The notes beneath the pieces are model-generated. The model had not been told where the DNA came from, made no database searches, and was given only the letters and a program-made list of their open reading frames with translations. Shown here in pieces: positions 42,236 through 51,011 of a DNA stretch of 64,000 nucleotides. The translations under genes were made by a program, and so were the position numbers. Within the stretch, counting starts at the first letter, position 1, and every line of letters starts with the position of its first letter. This DNA is from a bacterium (GTDB lineage Bacteria > Patescibacteria > Dojkabacteria > JAKAPS01 > JAJZLI01), in NCBI GenBank assembly GCA_021846685.1, contig JAJZWL010000001.1, positions 1 through 64,000 on the forward strand, in the 5' to 3' direction.

Positions 42236-42840
42236 TAATACCTGCTATATTAGAAAAAAATAAAGAATCCTTATTAAAAAGGATAAACGAAGTAAAAGAT
42301 TTTTCTCCTGTTGTTCATATTGATATTATGGATAAAACATTGACAAAGGATAACACTCTTTCAATTTCAGACATCCCCCTTGGACTTCCTGTACTTATAG
42401 AATTGCACTTGATGATCAATACTCCAAGTATATATTTAAATTATATGAGAAAATTATCTCCATATAAGATAATTGTTCATTCTGAAAGTGATATTTTTGA
42501 AAAAGAAGTAAGTATTTTAAGCAACTATTTTAATGTTTATGGAGGTGTAAATATAGGTTCTTCTTTAAAAGACGTAATTTCGTTAAAAGATGTACTTTCT
42601 GGGATTTTATTGATGTCTGTTGATATGGGGGCTTCTGGAGAAAGTTTTAATACAAAAGTTTTTGATAAAATAAAAGAAGCTGCTGTAGATTTTACAAATA
42701 TTGAACTAGATGGTGGTATTAGTAAAGATAATATATCTAAATGCAGTATTCTCGGAGTAAATGATTTCGCAATTCATACAGCTCTATATTCAAGTCAGAA
42801 TATAGAGAAAGAGTATATAGAGTTGGGAGATATTATATAA
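42232..42840 (+). CDS. rpe: Ribulose-phosphate 3-epimerase-like protein
   Basis: This 202-residue TIM barrel follows the RPE layout: IIPAIL at the N-terminus, VHIDIMD (family HxDxMD), ELHLMI (HLM), MSVDMGASGESF in place of VNPGFGGQ, and ELDGGISKDNI near the end. The glycine-rich loop is divergent, so substrate specificity is less certain. It is the last gene of the five-gene pentose-phosphate operon, overlapping rpiB by 4 nt. Confidence 0.75.
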   Translation: MIIPAILEKNKESLLKRINEVKDFSPVVHIDIMDKTLTKDNTLSISDIPLGLPVLIELHLMINTPSIYLNYMRKLSPYKIIVHSESDIFEKEVSILSNYFNVYGGVNIGSSLKDVISLKDVLSGILLMSVDMGASGESFNTKVFDKIKEAAVDFTNIELDGGISKDNISKCSILGVNDFAIHTALYSSQNIEKEYIELGDII

Positions 42841-42889
42841 TTTTAATAAACTTCTCAAAGTTTAATTCATAGAATGCTTATATGATGAT

Positions 42890-44284
42890 TTATTGCCAAT
42901 ACCTAGAGTCTTGTTCTATAAATGTATCTGTATTACTAGGCCCTTTAGATTCTTTTTGATAAATTAAAGGTTCTTTTTCTTTTATATCATCTTCTATTTC
43001 ATCAACTAATCTCCATGCGTTATCTATTTCATCAGATCGTGTGAAATTAATTTGATTTCCTAAAATACAGTCTATTAATAGTTTCTCATATTCACTTTTA
43101 AGTTCTCTGAAAAAATTAGAATAACGATAGACCATATCTATATCAGATAGCATATAGTCAGAGATAGAAGGGACTTTCCCTAAAAGTTTTAACTCAATTC
43201 CTAATTCTGGTTGAATTAAAAATTTTAATACATTTGGGTTGTTTTTTTCTTTAAATAAATTAGGTTCATTTTCTTTGAATACTACTGAAATCTCAGTTCT
43301 TTTTTCATTTAAATATTTCCCAGTTTGTATATATATCGGTGTATTTTCCCATCTTTTTGAATTGATATCTAATTTAACTGCAATAAAAGTCTCTCTTTTG
43401 GAGTTTTTATCTACATTATCTTCATCTCTATATCCGTCATATTGCCCCTTAAGGCTAGATTTGTAGATTAAAGTTTTTAATATATTATTTTTTTCTTCTC
43501 TTATATATTCTTCTGTAAATTCCTTTGGTCTGTCCATAGTCAAGATGGAAAGCATTTGAAGTATATGATTTTGAAAAACATCTACTAAGGCTCCATTTGC
43601 ATCATAGAAAGACCCTCTATCTTCTACTCCGATATCTTCTAGTACTTTAATTTGAATATTATCTATGTATTTACTACTCCAAATATTTTCAAAAGAATTA
43701 TTAGCAAATCTAAATGAGAATATATTTTGAATAGGTTCTTTCCCTAAATAATGGTCTATTCTAAATACCTGTTTTTCTTTAAATCCAGAGAGTATTGTTT
43801 TATTTAGTTCAATAGCACTTTCAAGGTTATTTCCAAAGGGTTTTTCTAAGACTATTCTAGTAAAGGTAGAATGTTCTTCACATGGAATATTAAACTGTGC
43901 CTCAATTAATGCTTGTATTACATCTTTATATATTACAGGAGGAAGTGCGAGATAAAGTATTTTAGAAGAACAAGTTTTATCTAAATTATTTTTTAATAGT
44001 TTCAACTCCTCTTTTTTTGTAAAATCACATTGAATATATTCAATTTTATTATAAAAAAGATCTCTTTTCTGAGAGGGGTTTATTGTATCGTTAAATTTTG
44101 AACAAAATTCACTGTTTGATAAATCCTGCCTTCCTAATGCAATAATATTGAATTTTTCCTTAAAAGAAAAGTCATCATATAGATTATATAATGCTGGAAA
44201 TAATTTTTTATGAGCCAAATCTCCTGTAGCTCCTAGGATAATAAGATCAATACTTGTTTTTAAATTTTTATTGCATTTATTCAT
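42890..44284 (-). CDS. zwf: Glucose-6-phosphate dehydrogenase
   Basis: The ATG at 44284 is chosen because it overlaps the pgi stop by 8 nt and gives 464 residues, close to the family norm; a start 84 nt upstream lies inside pgi. The protein shows ILGATGDLAHKKLFPALYNL and the substrate motif RIDHYLGKE near residue 175, the hallmark of G6PD. It oxidises glucose-6-phosphate to 6-phosphogluconolactone, making NADPH or NADH. It is transcribed toward the gnd operon, converging with it. Confidence 0.93.
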   Translation of the reverse strand: MNKCNKNLKTSIDLIILGATGDLAHKKLFPALYNLYDDFSFKEKFNIIALGRQDLSNSEFCSKFNDTINPSQKRDLFYNKIEYIQCDFTKKEELKLLKNNLDKTCSSKILYLALPPVIYKDVIQALIEAQFNIPCEEHSTFTRIVLEKPFGNNLESAIELNKTILSGFKEKQVFRIDHYLGKEPIQNIFSFRFANNSFENIWSSKYIDNIQIKVLEDIGVEDRGSFYDANGALVDVFQNHILQMLSILTMDRPKEFTEEYIREEKNNILKTLIYKSSLKGQYDGYRDEDNVDKNSKRETFIAVKLDINSKRWENTPIYIQTGKYLNEKRTEISVVFKENEPNLFKEKNNPNVLKFLIQPELGIELKLLGKVPSISDYMLSDIDMVYRYSNFFRELKSEYEKLLIDCILGNQINFTRSDEIDNAWRLVDEIEDDIKEKEPLIYQKESKGPSNTDTFIEQDSRYWQ

Positions 44285-45584
44285 GTATATATTTATTAAG
44301 ATATTTTTTTTGTTTTTCAAATTCGGGTTTAGATAGTAGAGCATACATATATTCTTTCCCCTTTTCAACTCCAGGTTGATTAAATGTATCTATATTAAAA
44401 AGGTTTCCTAAATAGGAGACTGCCATTTCGAAAAAAAAGAATAATTCTCCCAAGCTCTTTTCATCAATACTATCTATAAAAATAGTCCCATTTGCCCTAT
44501 TATTTTCAGTTAATGATATACTTGTGGCTAATCTTTCTTTTTTTATAATACTTTCAAAAGATACTTTATTTAAATAGGACACATTGGGAAGTTCTGTTTC
44601 TATTTTTATTTTACTATCAAAATGTTCTGGAATAATAAAGGTAATAGTTTTATCATTAGGGCCCTCATTGTATAGTTGTATTTGTGAATGTTGGTCAGTA
44701 GATCCCAAAGAGGCAATAGGTGTTATTCCTGCAAATATTTCTTTTCCTGTAATAGACATTTTTTTACCTAAACTCTCTGCCCATAATTGTCTATACCAAA
44801 AGCCAAAACGTTCTAGTCTTTTTGAATAGGGCATTAGTACAGATATATTTTTTTGCAATTTTTCAAAAGAAAGATATTGTAATTCTGCAAAGACTAATGC
44901 CTCATTATATTCTGGATTTAGACTATTGGTTTTTTCATCTATTTCTATTGCTCCTTTAATAATATTATCTATATTAACGCCTATAACATCTGCAGTTAAT
45001 AATCCTATCACAGAGAGAACAGAGAACCTATCTCCTACATCTCCTACTCCTTCAATTACACTTATTTCATATTCACTTGCAATATCTCTAAGAGTACTTT
45101 TTTTCTCAGATGTAGTAATTGTTATGTGATTTTTAATATTTTCTTTCCCAAATTTATTTTCAAGAACGCCTTCTATATAGAGAAAATTTGCAATAATCTC
45201 TATTGTTTCTCCTGACTTAGAAATTATATTAAATAAGGTTTTTTCCAAAGAAAGATTCTCAAAAAAATCTTTAAGCTCATCAGGGTCAGTGTTTGCTCCT
45301 ATAAATAGAACATTTATTCCTTTATTGTTTGATTTAAGTGCATTTACTATAGTTCTTGATCCTAGATCAGAGCCACCAATCCCTACTACTACATAATTTT
45401 CATATTTTTCTCTAATCTCTTTTCCTAAATTTTTAATCCAAGTGACATCACTGTAGATAAGGTTTCTAAAAGTTAAATCATCTTTATTAAAGTTTTGAAT
45501 TTTTAATTTAAATAAATCCTCCTTTTTGAAAATATTATTTTTTATTTGAGGAGATAGCATGTTTGAGTAATCGTACCTTAACAT
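44277..45584 (-). CDS. pgi: Glucose-6-phosphate isomerase
   Basis: This 435-residue enzyme interconverts glucose-6- and fructose-6-phosphate. It carries VVVGIGGSDLGSRT near residue 65, ISKSGETIEIIANFL near 112 and LWAESLGKK near 265, and family end-motifs with GVEKGK near residue 405. It overlaps zwf by 8 nt, so both should be made together and supply the pentose-phosphate branch. Its promoter was not clear. Confidence 0.93.
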   Translation of the reverse strand: MLRYDYSNMLSPQIKNNIFKKEDLFKLKIQNFNKDDLTFRNLIYSDVTWIKNLGKEIREKYENYVVVGIGGSDLGSRTIVNALKSNNKGINVLFIGANTDPDELKDFFENLSLEKTLFNIISKSGETIEIIANFLYIEGVLENKFGKENIKNHITITTSEKKSTLRDIASEYEISVIEGVGDVGDRFSVLSVIGLLTADVIGVNIDNIIKGAIEIDEKTNSLNPEYNEALVFAELQYLSFEKLQKNISVLMPYSKRLERFGFWYRQLWAESLGKKMSITGKEIFAGITPIASLGSTDQHSQIQLYNEGPNDKTITFIIPEHFDSKIKIETELPNVSYLNKVSFESIIKKERLATSISLTENNRANGTIFIDSIDEKSLGELFFFFEMAVSYLGNLFNIDTFNQPGVEKGKEYMYALLSKPEFEKQKKYLNKYIHE

Positions 45585-45696
45585 TATTAAAAATAAACTA
45601 AACTAACTAAAATATTATAAAGAGTTATATTTTTTTTATCAAATATCTTTATTTATAAAATAAATTTGTAGTATAATAGAAAATCTTTATAAGGCA

Positions 45697-46323
45697 ATGG
45701 ATTTTATGGAAAATATAAATAGAGGAGAAATTAGTCTTGAAGAGGCGGGTTTAAAAACTTTAAAAGAAAGATGGGGGGTATCTAGAAAGAAATTTCAGAA
45801 TATCTTTTATTTTATAAATAGGAATAAGCTATTTTCAGAAGAATTTCCTAACTCTGGTTTAGTAGACAAACTTTTTCGACCTAGGAGTCCTATTTTTTTT
45901 TCTAGGTTTAGAGATGGCGATATTGAGGTTTGCAGTTCAACAGATATGAAATTCATAAGGGTAGAAAATGATAATGTTGATGCAAATCATAAAGAAATTA
46001 TCGAATTTCAATATCCTAGAAAGCTTCCTATTTTTCAAACAGAATTAGCTAGGTTACCTTTTAAAATTGTACCAGTAGATTTGTTCCAAAAAACTTTTTT
46101 CATAGGGATAACTCTTTGTGATAAAGATACTGGAGAAATTAAAGAAGATAAATTAATTGCTTATTCTAAGCATGTGGAAGGTTTTTATAAGATGTCTAGT
46201 AATGCTGAGAATCCAAATGAATTAGAATTTCCTTTTTTCCTGGAAGGAAGAGATATAGCTCAGGCTTTGAATGCATTAGATACATTGGATAGTGTTTTTA
46301 CTTATTTCAGGCCATCTTTATAA
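45697..46323 (+). CDS. Hypothetical protein
   Basis: This 208-residue soluble mixed alpha/beta protein has an N-terminal helical region containing a TLKERWGVSRKKFQNIF segment that could be DNA-binding-like. The middle is rich in Phe, Arg and Asp. I recognise no family. TATAAT at 45672-45677 predicts a transcript start about 13 nt before the ATG. It converges on another unknown gene at 46333, with 9 nt between stops. Confidence 0.6.
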   Translation: MDFMENINRGEISLEEAGLKTLKERWGVSRKKFQNIFYFINRNKLFSEEFPNSGLVDKLFRPRSPIFFSRFRDGDIEVCSSTDMKFIRVENDNVDANHKEIIEFQYPRKLPIFQTELARLPFKIVPVDLFQKTFFIGITLCDKDTGEIKEDKLIAYSKHVEGFYKMSSNAENPNELEFPFFLEGRDIAQALNALDTLDSVFTYFRPSL

Positions 46324-46332
46324 TAAGTATTG

Positions 46333-47265
46333 TTATTTGATCTTCTTATTTTCAAATAATATATGTAAACGTCTATATCTGCCATGTTCATGTTTTTCTT
46401 GTATATACTTTTCAATTCCAGAAAGAGCTTTGGTAGCTATTTTTAGAATAATAATATCATCTGAATTAATTTCTGTTTTTGAATCATCTATTATCCTTTC
46501 TAGTACAGGTATAGGATTTTCCCCTCTATTTTTTTTTGAAAATTTAATTAGTAATTTATTTGAAAATTTAAGTGCCAGAATGTTATTTATAAGACCATTT
46601 GCTCCATAGTAACTGATAGCAATTCCTTGGGTATCTCTTTCATTCTCATTTTTTGCAGTAGCATTTTTTGCTGAAACCACACAATCTCTACTTAATAGCG
46701 TCATCCTTTTATTAAATTCTGTATCTTTAGGGATTTTCGTAAAAATGTTATCGAATGTAGAAGACAATTGGGCCATTCTTTGTATTTTCTCTGTCTTTTT
46801 TAATTCTATTGAGTCTTGTAATTGGCAAATGAGATCTATTCCTACGTCAAGAAAGGTATGTTCATCTTCTAATATTCTAGCTTTATCATTATATCCCTCA
46901 GATTCATACGTTGAAGAGAGGTGTGTTTCTTTTTGAAGAGATATGTTTTGATCTTCGATTTCTCTGGTGATTTCTATAGGTTCAGAATTCTTTTTTGTTA
47001 TTACAATATGTGTTTTTGCATAACTCGGGTTTATGTATTCAAAGTCAACTTGTTGCACTATATTCCCCAAAGGGTCTCTTTTTTGCGTCGTTCTAACAGT
47101 ATAATAGTTTTTTTTGTCAAATATTGTTCTAACAGTCTCTGTATCTTGGATAGATAAAAAAATATTTTGAAAGATAGAGTCAATTCTATCAAATTTTTCT
47201 TCTCTTGCCCGTTCTGTATATTCTAAGATTGTGGGAGGAATACCTTCAATATCCATAGACAGCAT
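46333..47265 (-). CDS. Hypothetical protein
   Basis: This 310-residue soluble acidic/helical protein has no TM helix, signal or recognised motif. It shows alternating charged helices and beta strands such as YYTVRTTQKRD and TVRTIFDKKN. It converges with the other unknown protein gene at 45697. Function cannot be assigned. Confidence 0.6.
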   Translation of the reverse strand: MLSMDIEGIPPTILEYTERAREEKFDRIDSIFQNIFLSIQDTETVRTIFDKKNYYTVRTTQKRDPLGNIVQQVDFEYINPSYAKTHIVITKKNSEPIEITREIEDQNISLQKETHLSSTYESEGYNDKARILEDEHTFLDVGIDLICQLQDSIELKKTEKIQRMAQLSSTFDNIFTKIPKDTEFNKRMTLLSRDCVVSAKNATAKNENERDTQGIAISYYGANGLINNILALKFSNKLLIKFSKKNRGENPIPVLERIIDDSKTEINSDDIIILKIATKALSGIEKYIQEKHEHGRYRRLHILFENKKIK

Positions 47266-47343
47266 AGTACTACATCTCTATAGGCTAGTCAATATATTCT
47301 ATATAACTTTTATATTAAGATTAAGTATATTCTTGTTATGTGC

Positions 47344-47408
47344 TATAATATCCAACAATATGTCTATATAAATAGATTGTTGAAGATCCTTGAAGTATAA
47401 GGTATAAT
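47344..47408 (+). promoter_or_regulatory. Promoters of the rpmH operon
   Basis: Two sites are seen. One is TGC-TATAAT at 47344-47349 (TGC at 47341-47343). The other is TTGAAG (47380-47385), 17 bp, TATAAT (47403-47408), giving a start near 47415, about 12 nt before the rpmH ATG. Confidence 0.6.
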
Positions 47409-47426
47409 CAAGTTTGTAAAAAAATT

Positions 47427-47609
47427 ATGAAGAGAACATATCAACCAAAAAAATTAAAAGCACTCAGGAAATTAGGATATCTTAAGAGAAGTGCATCTCA
47501 TTCAGGCAGGAATGTTTTAAAACGAAGAAGACTGAAGGGTAGAGAAGTATTGACTATATCTGATATTTTCAGGAAGATAGGAAAAAAACCTAGAAATAAG
47601 ATAAGATAG
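47427..47609 (+). CDS. rpmH: Large-subunit ribosomal protein bL34
   Basis: This 60-residue basic protein begins KRTYQPKKLKALRKLG and continues RSASHSGRNVLKRRRLKGR, the L34 core. It is longer at the C-terminus than the usual 44-46 residues. It starts the classic rpmH-rnpA-yidC order, but here lies about 22 kb from dnaA rather than next to it. The start context AAAAAAATTATG lacks a Shine-Dalgarno. Confidence 0.95.
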   Translation: MKRTYQPKKLKALRKLGYLKRSASHSGRNVLKRRRLKGREVLTISDIFRKIGKKPRNKIR

Positions 47610-47613
47610 ATTT

Positions 47614-47952
47614 ATGTTACCTGCTGAAAACAGACTTAGAACTGGATACTTAAAAATTTATAAAGATAAAAAAAAGGTATCAAATAAATATTTTTTACTT
47701 TTTTATAAAGAAAATAATTTATCCTTTTCTCGTTTTGGTTTTGTGGTAAGAAAAAAGCTTGGGAAAGCTTTCTTTAGAAATAAGGTTAAAAGACGTTTTA
47801 GATTTGCAATTAGAACAGAAATTGATAAGATAAAACCTGGCTTTGATTTTATTTTTTTAATAAATCACAATTTTCAAGATTGGGAAAATGTATCATATCT
47901 TGAGATTAAGAAAAATATATTTGAAACTTTAAAAAGTATAGATAAAATATGA
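47614..47952 (+). CDS. rnpA: Ribonuclease P protein component
   Basis: This 112-residue protein aids the RNase P RNA in trimming tRNA 5' ends. It has the FGFVVRKKLGKAFFRNKVKR core with the RNR motif (FFRNKVKRRFR) near residues 52-62. It lies 4 nt after rpmH and overlaps yidC by 4 nt. The RNase P RNA gene was not found in the window. Confidence 0.93.
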   Translation: MLPAENRLRTGYLKIYKDKKKVSNKYFLLFYKENNLSFSRFGFVVRKKLGKAFFRNKVKRRFRFAIRTEIDKIKPGFDFIFLINHNFQDWENVSYLEIKKNIFETLKSIDKI

Positions 47953-48800
47953 ATATTTTAACAACAATAGGTGGATTTTTTGTTTTACTTTGGAATACAG
48001 TTCTATTTAATCCTATTATAAATATATTTGTATTTTTCTATAAAATTTCTGGTTCTAATTTAGGATTAGCAATTATAATTATAACGATTCTTCTAAGAAT
48101 TATTCTGTGGCCTCTATTAAAATCTCAATTAGCTTCCACTAAAAATATGCAAAAAATTCAGCCTAAGCTGGCTGTTATTCAAAAAAAATATAAAAAAGAT
48201 ATTGTCAAACTTAGAGAAGAGCAGATGAAGATTTTTAAAGAAGAAGGTGTTAATCCTTTAGGAAGTTGTTTTTCTCTTGTAATCCAATTACCTATTCTTT
48301 GGGGTGTATATGAGGCAATTTTAGCAATGTCTCAACATAAAGCTTCATATTTGAATAAAATAATGTATTCATCTTTCTTACATTATCCTGCTAATTATCA
48401 TTATAATTTAAATTTTTTAAATATTAATGTAGGAAAAGATGCGATGACTGTAGGTATTTTTACAGTAGGGGCTTTAAGTTATATAGTATTATCTTTATTA
48501 GTTGGATATTCTCAATATTTAGTATCTAAAGTATCACTTCCAGGAATGACAAATGAAATAGCTGAAGAGAAAACAGAGATAGAGCTAAAAGAGACTTCAA
48601 AAGGAGATAAAAAAGCATTAGACGTTGATCCTACTGCATTCAGTGGAATGATATCTAAACAACTATTATACTTAATGCCAGTATTACTTTTGGTTATTTC
48701 CTTGGGTATTTTAGGCCCTATTCCTGCTGCGCTTTCAATTTATTGGGCAGTTCAATCTTTTGCTATTTATATTCAGACAAAATTATTTTTTAGAAAATAA
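47949..48800 (+). CDS. yidC: Membrane protein insertase YidC/Oxa1
   Basis: This 283-residue polytopic protein inserts membrane proteins with or without SecYEG. Its TM helices lie at about 8-27, 32-57, 105-127, 170-195 and 235-270. The hydrophilic hairpin (QKIQPKLAVIQKKYKKDI) and the conserved QLPILWGVYEAI segment are present. It lacks the large periplasmic domain of Gram-negative YidC, as expected for a monoderm-type cell. Confidence 0.93.
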   Translation: MNILTTIGGFFVLLWNTVLFNPIINIFVFFYKISGSNLGLAIIIITILLRIILWPLLKSQLASTKNMQKIQPKLAVIQKKYKKDIVKLREEQMKIFKEEGVNPLGSCFSLVIQLPILWGVYEAILAMSQHKASYLNKIMYSSFLHYPANYHYNLNFLNINVGKDAMTVGIFTVGALSYIVLSLLVGYSQYLVSKVSLPGMTNEIAEEKTEIELKETSKGDKKALDVDPTAFSGMISKQLLYLMPVLLLVISLGILGPIPAALSIYWAVQSFAIYIQTKLFFRK

Positions 48801-48999
48801 TACTTAAAAAAACTTAGTATTCCTAACTAGTCTCAATTATTACCTTTTATAGATTTTTCTGTTCTGAGTTCTGTATATTTACATAATTTATTGATACCCG
48901 TATATCTATTCACAATTTTATCTGATTTTTGTAAGTCTCATAGAAATATGAATCACAAAAGTTTGACGACCATATATGTATGATGTAATAATTCATATT

Positions 49000-49248
49000 A
49001 TGATTAGAACTCAAATTTATATACCTGAAAATTTACACAAAAAACTTATATATCTAGCTAAGAAAAAAAATAAATCTATGGCTGAGTTCATTCGTCTTTT
49101 TATCGAAGAAGGACTGAAAAGAGATGACACATTAGATATTAGTGGTAAAGATGTATTAAGGAAGATATCTCTTATGAACTTTACAGGAGGAGATAAAAAC
49201 TTGTCTTCTAAAATAGATGAAATTGTATATAGTAATGAAGAAAAATAA
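49000..49248 (+). CDS. Ribbon-helix-helix (CopG-type) antitoxin-like protein
   Basis: The ATG at 49000 is preferred; an earlier ATG at 48976 adds residues not seen in the family. The 82-residue product has MIRTQIYIPENLHKKLIYLA as the ribbon-helix, then a second helix with SMAEFIRLFIEEGLKR. Such proteins bind DNA as dimers and often neutralise a PIN or RelE toxin. No toxin gene follows in the next 200 bp, so it appears orphaned or is a stand-alone regulator. Confidence 0.78.
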   Translation: MIRTQIYIPENLHKKLIYLAKKKNKSMAEFIRLFIEEGLKRDDTLDISGKDVLRKISLMNFTGGDKNLSSKIDEIVYSNEEK

Positions 49249-49451
49249 GTGTGTTATTTTAAAATAAATTTCAAATCTTTCCTGATTTGTAACATTTAGT
49301 ATGTTTTTTTGTAAGTTTTAGAATAATGTACATAACAAGTAGTATTATACTTTTAGGCCTTGGAAATTTACTGCATGAGACACTTATTATCCTGCCATAT
49401 CAATATTCCTGTTTTAATTAATTTAATCTTGGACTTTTGATTTATTGTCTA

Positions 49452-50198
49452 TTAAATTTTATCGAAATGAATTTGATTTAAAGAAAAAAGGTATTTCCAA
49501 TCTTCAAACATTAGGTCTTGGGCTCTTTTATCTTTAAATTTATCCAAATTAAAATTAACAAGAACATTAGACAATTTTTTTCTTGGATTTGAAAACCCTC
49601 TATTTATAAAACCTTCAAATTCTTTTTGTTCTTTATTATATTTATATATATTTTTAATATATATAATTTGCGAATCAACCTTTGGAATAGGGTAGAAATT
49701 ATCTTTTTTAATTAAATCTCCCTTTTCTACATTTTCTGCATATATCCTTAAAGTATTATATAATTTTTCTCCTGGAGTAGAATATTTTTCTGCAACTTCT
49801 TTTTGTAATATTACATAGATATTATTTGCTCTAATCTTATTTTTTAAAAAGAGAGATATGATATCTTTTGATATATAGTATGGGAGAGCTGAAATTAGTG
49901 AGAAATTTAAATAAGGGATGGTTTCAAAATTATATTTTAATATATCTGTATTAATTATCTCTATCTTAGGAAATTTATTTACCAATAAAGGTATTAATCT
50001 TTCATCTTTTTCTATACAAGTAATATTATGAGTCTTCTTTAATATATCTTCAGTTATAAAGCCCTTTCCAGGTCCAATTTCAAGGATATTTTCGTCCTTT
50101 TTAAGATATTTTAGAAGTTTTTCGACAAAAGACTTATTTAATAGAAAATTTTGACCTAAATTTTTCTCTGGTTTAGTATTAAAATATATTTTTTGCAT
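49452..50198 (-). CDS. rsmA: 16S rRNA dimethyladenosine transferase
   Basis: RsmA (KsgA) makes N6,N6-dimethyladenosines at the 3' end of 16S rRNA. The 248-residue protein shows EKNLGQNFLLNK near the start, the SAM loop ILEIGPGKGFITEDI at about residues 36-50, and ALPYYISKDI at the catalytic loop. The start overlaps the preceding small membrane gene by 20 nt, so it is translated with a pilus operon, an unusual partner. Confidence 0.92.
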   Translation of the reverse strand: MQKIYFNTKPEKNLGQNFLLNKSFVEKLLKYLKKDENILEIGPGKGFITEDILKKTHNITCIEKDERLIPLLVNKFPKIEIINTDILKYNFETIPYLNFSLISALPYYISKDIISLFLKNKIRANNIYVILQKEVAEKYSTPGEKLYNTLRIYAENVEKGDLIKKDNFYPIPKVDSQIIYIKNIYKYNKEQKEFEGFINRGFSNPRKKLSNVLVNFNLDKFKDKRAQDLMFEDWKYLFSLNQIHFDKI

Positions 50199-50451
50199 TA
50201 ATTTGAGGTATCTGACTATTCATATTATAAATAAATTTTTTAGAGATTTTATTATATAAGAGTTTGTAACTTTTGACATTAACATAGGTAGTAGTAGGTG
50301 CTAAGGTAACATTGCTTTCGTGAGATGTGAAAAGTGTAATTATAAATATATTCAAAACTAGAATAATAATAATTATTATTATCTCTATTATTTCAATAGG
50401 GTGTTTCTCAAATAATCCTTCTTTTTTTATTTTATTTTTTTTATTTGTCAT
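50179..50451 (-). CDS. Small membrane protein of the pilus operon
   Basis: This 90-residue protein has one TM helix at about residues 18-42 (Ile-rich) and an external C-terminal domain of about 45 residues. It overlaps the pilO-like gene by 4 nt and rsmA by 20 nt. By place it may stand where pilP lies in classic loci, but no PilP motif is seen. Confidence 0.6.
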   Translation of the reverse strand: MTNKKNKIKKEGLFEKHPIEIIEIIIIIIILVLNIFIITLFTSHESNVTLAPTTTYVNVKSYKLLYNKISKKFIYNMNSQIPQINAKNIF

Positions 50452-51011
50452 TGTATATATAAGTTTAAAGTTATGGATGCATTTATAAGTCCTGCTGCTC
50501 CTCCTTTTTGCGAAGTTAGATTAATCAAATTGATATTTGAAAAGTAGTAAGAATTTTCCAACATACGGATATAATTTAGGATTCCTGCAAAATTCCCAGT
50601 AACATTTAAGCTGACAGGGAGAATTTTCCCAGAAGAAGAGGTAGTAGAAGAAGTTCCACTCCCTATTTGTATAGACTTGGTATAAACTGTAGCCGATCCA
50701 AAAGCTATAATTGCTTTTATTCCTGTGAGATTCGCAATAATATTTTCTTGATTTACCCAATTTGTAATTGAATTTTGAGAGATTAAAGTATTATATAGGA
50801 AATTAACCTTTTTGGTATATTGCTGTTTTTGATAAAGTAGAGTTTGCTCTTCTAAGTTTTTTTGCTTTAATGTTGATAATGTTGTATTTAAGGTACTTTT
50901 AGTTATTCTAGTTTGATAATATAAATTATATGTAAAATACAAACAGTATACTATTACTATTGTTAGTATTGTATATATTATGTAGTTTTTATATTCTTTA
51001 ATTTTATTCAT
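50448..51011 (-). CDS. pilO: PilO-like type IV pilus assembly protein
   Basis: This 187-residue protein has a TM helix (about 10-30), a coiled-coil-like stretch (LSTLKQKNLEEQTLLYQKQQ) and a C-terminal ferredoxin-like region (LPVSLNVTGNFAGILNYIRM), the PilO arrangement. PilO pairs with PilN to link the cytoplasmic PilM to the pilus. It overlaps the 90-residue gene by 4 nt and pilM-pilN by 8 nt. The symbol is assigned by position and pattern. Confidence 0.72.
   Translation of the reverse strand: MNKIKEYKNYIIYTILTIVIVYCLYFTYNLYYQTRITKSTLNTTLSTLKQKNLEEQTLLYQKQQYTKKVNFLYNTLISQNSITNWVNQENIIANLTGIKAIIAFGSATVYTKSIQIGSGTSSTTSSSGKILPVSLNVTGNFAGILNYIRMLENSYYFSNINLINLTSQKGGAAGLINASITLNLYIQ

Noticed and set aside
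42890..44368. Longer zwf start at 44368
   Set aside because: It would add 28 residues read through the end of pgi and unlike G6PD N-termini; the ATG at 44284 gives the normal length and coupling.
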